From Loxodes magnus (lineage: Eukaryota > Ciliophora > Karyorelictea > Loxodida > Loxodidae), in contig CAMPDV010000460.1 in NCBI GenBank assembly GCA_946699065.1, positions 62,001-126,000 on the forward strand: a DNA stretch of 64,000 nt. The letters run 5' to 3'. Of this stretch, positions 26,472-36,425 are shown one piece after another (positions within the stretch are counted from its first letter, which is position 1; each line of letters opens with the position of its first letter). The translations under genes were made by a program, and so were the position numbers. The notes under the pieces are model-generated. The model was given only the letters and a program-made list of their open reading frames with translations. It was not told the DNA's origin and did no database searches.

Positions 26472-27051
26472 ATAATTAGCAAAAATACTAATTTTATTCT
26501 TATTCAACTATTTAAATTATTACCTATATTCTATTATTCTTATATCCACATATCTAATATACTATAATTTAATGATTCGCAAGCTAAAAACTATTGTAAA
26601 TAGAACTTACTTTAAGACAAGTTAACTTAACGAAGAAAGTTAATCTGAGATTGGTAAGAGTGAGTTATTGGCATTGATATGTAATAAGAAATATAATTAA
26701 TAGGCTAAAGAAGTTCTTATACTAGTTTCTTCCTGTAATTTATACTTGACTCTTATAGAGTAAATTTCTAATATCCTAGTAAATTCTTGCAGATTAGTAT
26801 TAAATAGACTAGCTAGTGTTTAATTACTTCATTATCAAGGGGTTTATCTCTTTTCTACTGTACTTAGCTATCTAAATCTATTAAAAGCAGAAATATTAAA
26901 TATTTTATCTTGTCTTATGAGAGGGAAATCAGATACTCACTGAGTGAGTTATTTAATTTAATAAGATACACTTGATGATTCAGTTTTAAGGAATGCTTAT
27001 TTAGGTATATATTGCATAAGAAAATAAATGTATTAAATACTAGTTTACAAT
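26472..27051. other. Intergenic region
   Basis: AT-rich spacer; no feature seen. Confidence 0.5.
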
Positions 27052-29780
27052 TCAAATCACTTGTCTAGCATTAGATGAGTATATGCTTTTCCAATTTTTC
27101 TGATTTGAGAAATTAAGCAGGTTTACCGAATTTTCGATTTCTATTTCTTCAGTTTCAACAAGCTAGTAATTATCTACCTTGCTATGGAAAGCTTCTCCTG
27201 TAATTATTACCAGGTTATTGTATTCTAATTTCTTAAGGTAGTCTACGAAATGATGGTTAATTAACTAGTTATGTATTCTACACTTCATTAGAACATTCTT
27301 CTAAGTACTTAAGTTTTCCAAGTCTTCAGTGTTTTAACTGATAAAGTTTTTGATGCTGCTCACGGTTTAGTTATGCTAAAAGTTGGAGCAACTGTTATTC
27401 TTATTAAATCGAACTTAATTATTGATAGGATTGAAACTTTGATTCAGATTTGAATCTGACATATTAAGTAAATTCATATCACTAGTTTCTAGCTTATCCA
27501 ATTACCTCTAAGAAGATTAGTTTTTAGACTACTTCTAAGGTTCTTATGTGGAAGATTAAATTTCACTTTGTAGAATTTTGGCTACTTAACTGGAAGTTAC
27601 AAAAGGAAGCATTTGAAAGAGAGCGTATTGACTTATTACTTACGAACTTATAAATTTGAGCTTATTGATATAGTTAAAGCTTTCTGAGTGCTTTCAGTTT
27701 TATTCCTTAGTTAGCTTTTGTCAAATTTTGAAATTCTAATATCAAGAAAAATTTTATTTCTAAAGGGAAAAATCCAGAATAAATTAGGCAATATCAGTAG
27801 CAGAAATAGTCTGCTAGTATCTTTAGCTTTTAGGATTAGGAACCAAAATTGTTACTGGAGTTTTCATTTAGGACTTTAAAGAGATAGGAACTCGTTTGCT
27901 ACATTATAAAAAATACCAGCAGAAATGAGAAAAATTCTAGAGAGAACTGTTGCATAGTAGATCGAAATCAGATGTAGTAGACGCGATATCGCTATTTTCT
28001 TTATCTAGCGAGCAAACTACCTGAATAATAAACTTACTAGCATTTCATGTTAAACTTTGTTTTTTTTAGTTATATTAAAGTCTTAAGCGATTTGATAGTA
28101 ATCCAGAAAAAACTATATCTTCTTAGAATCCTAATTCATTTTATCTCTTTTCTCTATCTAATAAAAAGCGCATATTTGTACTTACATTTTATTAAGGTAT
28201 TTAATTATCTGATTTATCCTGTTTATTGAATATGCCGCAACTAAAATTATCTGGAATTTGTTCTGGATACTAGTTAATGCTTATACAACCTGAGGTCTTA
28301 TGTAAAAGTTAGGAAGTAACTTGTTAGTGATATTTCTTTTAAAGAAATCTCCAAGTACACCTTCAAAGTTAAAAACAATGCAAGGCTTATTTTTAACAGT
28401 AGATCTTCTCTTCAATAGAATCCTTTTTAATTTCATAATATTCTTTTAATTATCATAGTTCAGCTTTATCATAAGATGATGCATAGATAGACCTTAATAC
28501 GGCAGCTAATTAATATACTAATACTTTCTCTTAAAGAATGGAATCATTTTTTCACACTCGCATTCTTGAAATTGTATACTTTTTTAGAACCCATTCCTAG
28601 CTCAAGAAACCATTTCTTCAATTGGAAAAGTGATGTTGATTTACTATTCTTATTTATCTTTTTAGACTTAAGAGGCATATATATTGTCTATCTGGTTTAT
28701 ATAAGGATAGACTGCATGTGATCGATGATTAAGTTCAAAATCTATTATTTAATTAAAGTTTGATATCTTCTAGTCTAGCTTGTTAAAGCTTAAAGCTTTA
28801 TAAGCATCTGTTATAATTGGTTCTTGCTACTTTTTCTTTTAAGTGACTTCATTTTCTCTTTCTATTAATGAAAAATTGGTAGTTAATTGCTTTTATAGTT
28901 CTTATCCAGGAGTATTAACGCTTATCTTTTTATCTTAAGAAAGAATTTTGATTTAATCAGTTGCACTTTTATTTTTCCTTTAAATTCTATTAGTACTTCA
29001 TTGTAACTACTTATGAATATGAATTTATTTTGGCTATACTATCTGATTTTTTTATTGTTATAGTTCGCTTTCAGAAATTTCTGGACTCTTTTTCCGTTCT
29101 CCTTACTGACTTTTCAATCTTCTAGTTTAATTATTATCATTTTGTACCGTAGAATTAAAAATATTAGGAGTTGTTGGCCTTTTACTAATTATCTTTTTCT
29201 CATTGACATTTAAGCCATAAATAGGCTCATTGATCTCCTAAAAGTATTTTTTTTGTGTATTATATTCATATACATTACCTATAGGAATGTTTAGGTGCTT
29301 TCTTTTAAAGCTTGAGTTCTTATTACTCTAGTCTTTAGGAGATTCTAATTACTGATTTGTTTAGAAAGGACTTATTTAATTTATAGAAATTGGTGTGAAT
29401 GATCTCTTATTCCTGCTTTCAGTGCGATAGAATTTGGATTTATTACTGGTAAGCTTATCTTAGCTGGTATTTTAAACTCAATAATATTAGTTTATGCTAT
29501 CCGTTGATTTCTTCTGTATATTAAGATTTTTAGTTTAAACCTTATTTTGTTAGACACCGATTTTAGGTTTCTAAGAAGTCTTTCTGTCTTAAATTTTAGT
29601 AACAATATTATTAAATTTATTAAGTCTAATGAAAACATTGCTTCTAGTATAGTTAAAATTAAGATAGTCCACTTCCTTAAATTCTATAGCTTCTTATTTA
29701 GGTAGAAACATTTTCCTTCTTCTATAGGATTCATTCAAAACACTGCTTTATAGAGGACTCTTCTATTTTCAAGTTTTCAT
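27052..29780 (-). CDS. HAD-fold (FCP1/SCP-like) protein with altered catalytic motif
   Basis: 903 residues; one 17-nt intron (28021-28037, GTAAGTTTATTATTCAG on the minus strand) whose removal restores the frame to a TGA end. Residues 1-430 are basic and disordered (Gln/Asn/Lys/Ser). From ~465 the sequence KPCIVFNFEGVLGDFF, then LLPNFYIRPQVVQALTSI and KFQIILVAAYS, follows the layout of FCP1/SCP-type HAD phosphatases: strand with DxDGTL, RPx..FL, and (V/I)xTA. But the nucleophile motif is N471-F-E473-G-V-L instead of D-x-D, and the Thr of motif II is replaced by Ala, so it is probably catalytically dead. A second HAD half may follow after the intron (NNLVIITGEAFHSK). TGA reads as Trp at several sites. 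Role: perhaps a scaffold or pseudophosphatase. Confidence 0.7.
28021..28037 (-). other. 17-nt intron in HAD-fold gene
   Basis: GTAAGTTTATTATTCAG between codons CTA and GTA. Length is not a multiple of 3; removal gives 323 further open, coding-like codons ending at TGA. Confidence 0.85.
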
Positions 29781-30099
29781 TTAATTTAATTTAAATCTAT
29801 AGATAAGAGACTTCCTTTATCGTTTATTTCCCTTATTTTAATATCCTCTTTCTTTACTTTTATCTATCATCTGCTTGTAGTCTTATCATACTACTTATTT
29901 ATATCTAGTCTCTTTATACTAGATCTAGCTTTAAGCCTACTAAAACTATGTGACATTAAATAACTAGTTACAATTTTAATCTCCTATATTCTCTTAAGTA
30001 AATAGATAAAAACTGGATTTAAGTAAAATCAGAATAACGACTAATTAAATAAGTTAAAAGGCTTTCTGAAGTGATAGTCTAGTAATAGAAGCAGTAAAG

Positions 30100-30137
30100 A
30101 AACCTGCTACTTCTTTATGGCTATTAGTAGCAGGTTT
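30100..30137. repeat. 12-bp perfect inverted repeat (hairpin)
   Basis: Arms AAACCTGCTACT (30100-30111) and AGTAGCAGGTTT (30126-30137) with a 14-nt loop. It lies upstream of the HAD-fold gene and is more G+C-rich than its surroundings, so a structured RNA or protein-binding site is possible. Confidence 0.6.
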
Positions 30138-30627
30138 ATTATACTTTATAGAGCTAAAATATTAAACTAATTAAGCTAATTAACTTACTAGATTACATAT
30201 ATAATACAAGGACTAATTGCCATTCATTTAACTGTATAACTAGCATTTCTTAATAAAGAGTATAGAGAGTAATTTCGTTCCTGTTATTAGTCCACTAGTT
30301 TTTCCTAACTTATTATAAGTTGTAAATTAGATATGTTAGTACTAACATTATAGTTAGCAATTCATTTTATAGAGAGACTAACTAGATAATTATAAAATGC
30401 TAAATCAAGAGGGGATCAAAATAGCTTATGGCAAGCAATAAAGTACTAGTATGCAAATATGAGAAAATAGATATTAAGGGCTAGAATTAAAGAGAAATGG
30501 CTAATATACCAAAATTATTAATATTTCCTAGTTAAAACTATAAAGAAAAATACTAAGTTAACTATGCTTAATCCTTCTATCGTTAACTTCAAACCTTTTT
30601 TCTTCAAATAAGTATAATATATAGTAA

Positions 30628-30737
30628 TGTGAGACGCAGGAACGAAATGATTTACATCACTCAGATTAGCTTCTTCTTTAATTTACACGCTTTAAACTAA
30701 GCCCTTTTACGAGCTTCCAAGTAACGTGAACTAAGGT
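30628..30737. other. G+C-richer island, candidate non-coding RNA
   Basis: About 110 bases with clearly higher G+C than the flanking 500 bases on each side and no good reading frame. On the minus strand it holds CTGAGTGATGT, resembling an adjacent box D'/C' pair of a C/D snoRNA, but terminal C and D boxes are not evident. No match to U6, tRNA or 5S that I can see. Confidence 0.25.
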
Positions 30738-31781
30738 ATATACTTTTTATTATAATATCAAAAATTGGGTTCGCTTAAATACTGGATTATTGTTTAATTT
30801 AAATATGGAAGCTTATTTTAATTAAAATCATTTGAATCATAATGGTGAGTATAGTTGTCTTATAATTAAAAATGGAAGCATTCAGAGTGAACATTATGTA
30901 TTAGCTTGAAGTAGATTAGATATTGCTCAAAGTTAATTTCTGAATGTAAGCAATTATATAAAAATAAAGCACCATTAAGATATAAGTATCTAGATATATC
31001 TATCAACTTTAAGTTTTCAATTTATAATCAAAAAAATACGTTTAAGCAATATAAAAAAGACTCGAATTTTGGATAAAAGTGCATAAAAGGTTTTGATATC
31101 TTTAGATAGAAGATGGACTCTTATGTTAGAGGCATACAAATTTATATCTATCTCATACAAAATTTTTAAGTTAATTTAAAATTTAGTTCCTAAATATAAA
31201 TAATGATATTAAGACTCACTTGTATAGAAATAAATGAAATGAGATATATTAAAAATGCTAGCTAGGATTAATTGGATAGAATCATACAACTATTAATATC
31301 TTTATAGCTTCTACTTTATTTAATAGTTTAACTATATCATAACATTATAATATTACCAACATATTGTGCTGCTTTGATTCATCATTATAACTACCATATA
31401 AAAATAATAAAAAGGCTTAAATAATTAGTGTGTTATATGAATTAGATGCATATTCCAAATCTCTTAAGACTTATAATTTATAATCTTCTCAAAGATTGAT
31501 ACTAAAACTAAAGTGGTATATAAGCAAATATAATTAAAATTATGTTGATGCTTATGAGGTTATTAGTTGGAGTAAGGTTACTAGAAAAGGGATTATTAAA
31601 CAGGATTGGGTAACATATCAATCTTTAGAGAATACATTTTAAAGTATTAATTTCTGGTTAGCAAAAATAATATAACTCAATATACCTTAATAATATAAAA
31701 AACTCGATTGAAAGCATCTTTAGATTTAAGTACTTAAATATAGGATTAATCAGAGGGCTTTTATACATTATATAAGTGACA

Positions 31782-33530
31782 TCAAAGACATAATAGAGAA
31801 ATTATGATCTTTAGTATATGGTTTTGAAACTTGTGCTTTTATTAAATTTAAGGGTTTTAGAAGTCTTTATTTTAAGCTTTTTCATTTGCTTTCCTGTCAG
31901 CTCCATTAACTTCACTATAAATGTCTTTTAATAATCTTTGACTATCTCCTTCTCTTTTAAAAAGTTTGGCATTTATTTACTCCTTTGTAAGGCCTTTTGT
32001 CTCAAATGTTCATATTGTAATGAAGGCAAAACATAATAAATTTAGCATAGAGAAGCCTCAGAAGCAGCCGTATCCATGGAGTACGTTATCCTTTGCAAGG
32101 GGAGGAAACGCAAATCCAATTATAATTGCTATTATCCAGTTACATTAAAGGGCGATACCCAATGCTTAGTCTGTCATAATTTCGCATGCATAAATATATC
32201 TGAATGAAAGAATACCCAATGCATCCAAGAGAGCTTTCAAAAAAGGTAATGAAAATCAGAATAGCAACAAATTTCAAATACTAATTATCTTAAGAAACTT
32301 ACTACTGATTAATCAAAATAGTCTAAAAACCCAAGACATGCCATTGATATGAACATTCCAGCTAATCCTATTTAGTTAAGGATTTTTCTTCCAAATTCTA
32401 CATAGAAATCCTTACTATCTACGAAAGCGATTGCTATATTAGTGGTTAGCATATTTGTCAGTCCAACAAAAACAGTAAGCTACAATAAAATATTACTAAT
32501 GTTTTGGTTCTCTAGGAAACACCATCATCAGAAAACATGTCATTACTGTAAAATATCACGGCATTAACACCTGTAAATTGCATAGTAACCATAATTCCTA
32601 TTCCACTGATCATCATGTATCTATATTTTTTAATGGTAAGTAGTTCTTTGTAAGTAACTTGTTGTACTACTTGAGAAGAGTTAATTTAATTATCTTATTT
32701 GGTAGTCCAGGAATCCTTTAGCATTCTATTGACTTATTTCTCTTATTCTTCATCTTCATAAATATATATTAGTTTTAACATCTTCTATGCCTCTTCATCT
32801 TTACCATTAGTCCAACTATAGGGAGGAGTATCGTAAGTAGCCCATGATATAAAGATTATTAACTGCAAAACTGCAAAGATTACTGGAAATGTCACCATAG
32901 CACGCCACCATTCGCTTCATGGGTTATCAGTATCTTTTGGATCAGGTAACGGTAAGCCAATAGCATATGCAACAAGAATTCCAAAAGTACAGAAGAACTA
33001 ATTCAAGCTGACATATTAGCCAGAAACATGGGTAGGAACAATTTCCTTAACTAGAGTAACTAAATGACTTACTATAAATAGGACAAATAACTGAAGCAGT
33101 TCCTGCTACTACTCCGAATAAAAATCTTCCAATTCCCAGAACATACATATTTTTCCAAGGCATTAAGGCACAAGCTACAAGACATAGGCAGTCATTGCTT
33201 ATAAAGATCTTCCTTCTGCCATAAACTTAAACCTGAATAATAAAAATACAAGCTTTCCAGATACAATTGCTCCCAAAGCAGCTCCTATAGAAATCAATCC
33301 TGTATACACTCCTTTTAGAATACCTGAACTTATAAAAATATTTTACTTTTCTCACTCTTTCCCCATTTAAGCTATTCAGCAATAGTATCAATAGCAGTGT
33401 TGAAAACTCCCATTCCATAACCATAAAGAAACGGAGCGATGCATGAATTAAGTACAAGTATCATAAGAATAGATCTTTTATACTTTAACTATTTTAGGTA
33501 ATTCTGTGTAATCTCTTTATCGTCTTGCAT
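31782..33530 (-). CDS. MFS sugar transporter (GLUT/sugar porter family)
   Basis: 543 residues in seven exons. Six introns on the minus strand: 33324-33346 (23 nt), 33233-33249 (17), 33051-33072 (22), 32480-32496 (17), 32281-32302 (22), 32200-32215 (16); removing all gives an exact multiple of three. Twelve membrane helices are expected. Family motifs: VLKGVYTGLISIGAALGA, then GRRK after helix 2; GIGRFLFGVVAGTASVICP; VPTHVSGQYVSLNQ (R-G usually found here is degenerate); FTGVNAVIFYS (the GINAVxYY site); FGRKIL; and the C-terminal FETKG (PETKG). It probably carries hexoses or polyols with protons or by facilitation. TGA = Trp at several places. The first intron boundary could differ slightly. 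Confidence 0.9.
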
Positions 33531-34400
33531 TTTTATTTTAAATCAGCTAGTCTAAAACATGAAAACAATTCCATCAAGTTAAATTTACTAAAATACAGCT
33601 TATAAAGCTTATAAATATACCGCTGCTATAAATTTACCTTTTTATATACTTTACTTCCTCAAAATATTCAGTTTAAGTATCAAGATAACTGACTCACTTT
33701 AAGCAGCCTATAGCCTCATTTAATAATTAATATGATATATAGATATAAGGAAAATAGCGAGTAGACTTAACTAATTAACTTTACTTACTTGAATATAATA
33801 TTAGCTAAGCTTATTATTTATTATCTATTAGCTAAATATAAACAATCTTGCTTATTAATAAAAGTAGAGTAATGGAGATAAATTAAACCATAGATATTTC
33901 CATTTAAAAGGAAGTTTATAGTATTAATTCTATTTTGTTGTTCTTTTAGTTCATTTAAGCTGAAAATTATTCTAATATATAGAGATTGCTTACTTGTTTA
34001 TACCTTGTTTAGCCTTTAAAATTTAGATGTATTTTATAGTTGCTTGCATATCATGATTTTATCTAGAAAAGAAATATAATAAAACAAGTTAATAGACTAT
34101 ATCTCACTTGGTGGAAATAAGCATAGAAATAGGATTATTAGTCTATTAGCTTGAAATTAAATAAATATGCTTAGTTATTTATTTAGCTGTAATAGTATAA
34201 AGTATTCATACTATTAATCTAATAAATGCAGTATAATTAGTGAAGTTAGATAAAGCTTGGCATAAAATGTGAAATTTGATTATTTAAACTGTTGAATGCT
34301 TTATTATTGTTATAGCTTCTAAGATTAAATAATAAAATCAAAACTACGCTGTTTTAAAAACGACAAACTAACTGAAAAGGAAATCTCTCTAAAGTATAAA
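33531..34400. other. Divergent intergenic region
   Basis: AT-rich 0.9 kb between the divergently transcribed transporter and the small secreted protein gene. It should contain both promoters; no recognisable motif. Confidence 0.5.
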
Positions 34401-34844
34401 ATGAAGAACTTACAAGTATTATTTTTGATAATCTTTATTCATTATAGTGTTAGCTTTTAAGTAAACATTTAGAAAGCCTAAGAGAAGAATCAGCTAGCAA
34501 TGTAAGAAAGTGATGAGTTACTTTCTATTGTAATGAGAGGAGATGAGGAAGATGCTGAAGAGATTGAGAATGAGCTTGATGAATCAAAATCTGAAATTTA
34601 TGATGAAGTGAAAGATAACTACTATACTCTGTAAGAAACTGTGGAAGATAATGTAGAGAATATTGATATTTCGTTTTTATAAACTAAACTTAACATGAAA
34701 TCAAAATCAAAATCAAAGGGTTTCTAGCAACAAATGAGAGAAAGTTTGAATTAAAGCTAAAACGGAATGAGCTTAGTTGCTTATATGTCTGATGATATGA
34801 ATTAGTTCACTAAAATGAGAAGAAGAGGAGGTTTTAAGCAATGA
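34401..34844 (+). CDS. Small secreted acidic protein
   Basis: 147 residues, intronless, TGA stop. It begins MKNLQVLFLIIFIHYSVSF, a classic signal peptide. The mature protein has an acidic centre (RGDEEDAEEIENELDESKSE) and a basic, Ser/Gln-rich end with KSKSKSK and MRRRGGFKQ. It has no cysteine. The charge layout resembles granule content or calcium-binding luminal proteins of ciliates, but I recognise no family. Start is the first ATG and is supported by the signal peptide. Confidence 0.75.
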
Positions 34845-35078
34845 CGCACTTACTAATAAGCTAACATCATTTATTTTTAAAGATTTTAGAAATCTTAACT
34901 TACTTATCCCATTAAAGTGTCTTAAAAGTCCATTATTAGTATATGAAAGTTTTTCATAGTCCTTGATAAAAGGAAGCCAAATAATCATAAATAAATAATA
35001 AGACAAAATAGATCAAAATAAAGGTTTTATTGGTTTATTATTAAATATATCCCATTAAAATATATCACATCAAAAAAA

Positions 35079-35149
35079 TCTCCCAGGTAAGATTCGAACT
35101 TACGCTTTTCAGGGTTAATCTGACTGTGCTGCTTCTACACTACTGAGAG
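35079..35149 (-). tRNA. tRNA (unusual; geometric anticodon TAA)
   Basis: On the minus strand: 7-bp acceptor CTCTCAG/CTGGGAG with one G-T pair and discriminator A; D stem GTGT/GCAC; anticodon stem TCAG/CTGA (4 good pairs) with loop ATTAACC; T arm GTAAG-TTCGAAT-CTTAC, perfect. B box GTTCGAATC is canonical and the A box is recognisable. By position 34-36 the anticodon is TAA (Leu UUA), yet there is no long variable arm as eukaryotic tRNA-Leu requires, G18-G19 are missing from the 7-nt D loop, and position 37 is a pyrimidine. Shifting one base would give TTA, which would read UAA as Gln, but then U33 is lost. It may be a tRNA of unusual structure or a decaying copy. Confidence 0.6.
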
Positions 35150-35582
35150 TCTTATATATTTCTTGGAAATAGATTTTATAAAGTCAAAATAAATTCTTAG
35201 CTAAAATATAGCAAAAATGGAAGTTTAATTAAGAGATAGGAAGGATTGAAGCATTATACCTCAAATAATGGATTTTGGTAATGACTAATATAAGATAATT
35301 CTCTCAGATGCTAAAATATGCTCTTGAGTAGATTCTTCTTACTCTCTTTCATCAAATCTCTAGCTAGCGAATTAATTATATTCGCTAAGTTTTATTACAA
35401 AATTTGAAAAGCATTGAAATTTAATTTTCTCTTGCGATATTTAAACAAGTAAATAAAATCTTAATTTAAATGCAGAAAGGAAATATCTATACAATGTGTG
35501 AGTAAAAGTAGCAAACTTAAAGCTTTACTTTTATGTATTATTATACAAATATTTAGCTTGTAGTCACATTTAAAGGATTAAG
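35150..35582. other. Intergenic region
   Basis: AT-rich; no feature seen between the tRNA and the doubtful ORF at 35583. Confidence 0.4.
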
Positions 35583-36083
35583 ATGGATCTTTCTTCTTCA
35601 TCTGATTTTTATGAGTTTATATTTATTGTGCCTTTGTAATTTTCTATGTTTTAAGTAAATTGAAGGTTCTTATTTCTACAAATACAATTCCTAAGTTCTC
35701 TTTATCTTCAAATTATCTCAATATCAGCTTCCACCTAAGTCCATAAACCAAAATTCTCCAGTTTAAATAGTGTTTATGGGAATCTTAATAGAAAGGTAGT
35801 AGTTATCTTAAATGAAGAGTTATATAAAAGTATGGATATTTATAAAAGGAATAGTTATATCCAGTATATATCTGATAAGAAATAAGAAATAAGGAAGATT
35901 TTTGTTTTTTAACAGTTTCATAAAAACTAATTATCTAAAAAGCTAAAAATAAAGCCTGTTTATAAAAAGAGAAATTTAGACATAATTCACAGAAAATTTA
36001 ACTGTATGATCATCATTTCTTGTGCACATTATGTTATATTTACCATCTTAAGTTCTCATAGGTTTGATAGAGATTTATAGTGA
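35583..36083 (+). CDS. Doubtful ORF, unknown
   Basis: ATG 35583 to TGA 36081, 166 residues, one TGA as Trp. The middle reads KVVVILNEELYKSMDIYKRN and QEIRKIFVFQQFHKNQ, which has a coding feel, and the start MDLSSSSDFYEFIFIV is possible. There is no homology and composition is only slightly above spacer, so it may be chance. Confidence 0.35.
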
Positions 36084-36425
36084 GAATATATAGTATAGAA
36101 GCAAAGTAAAGAGTAACTAAAGGTATCAAGGAGAACATAAGATTAGATTTTTCTTTTACTCTGCTAGAATCATCTAATACTTTAAAAACATTAGCCAAAC
36201 TATTAATTAAAATTAAGTACTTTTATTAATTATATCATATAAATAACTTAAGTTAATTTGGATTATGTAAACAGTCTAGTGGTAATTTGATGTATAAAGA
36301 ATGCCTATTAATAATAGTAAACCAGAAAAATACTAAAATAGGTTTATTTAGTAACATAGCCATATATAAAGCTTGATTACTGATATTTAATTATAGTTAT
36401 ATAAGTAGAAATTAGGAAATATTAA

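Larger units (their letters stand above)
29781..31781. other. Intergenic region, 2 kb
   Basis: AT-rich. Contains the hairpin at 30100-30137 and a G+C-richer island at 30628-30737 (listed separately). No gene recognised. Confidence 0.5.

Noticed and set aside
32497..32530. An 11-nt intron in the transporter gene
   Set aside because: A 17-nt intron at 32480-32496 repairs the same frame shift and fits the common size.
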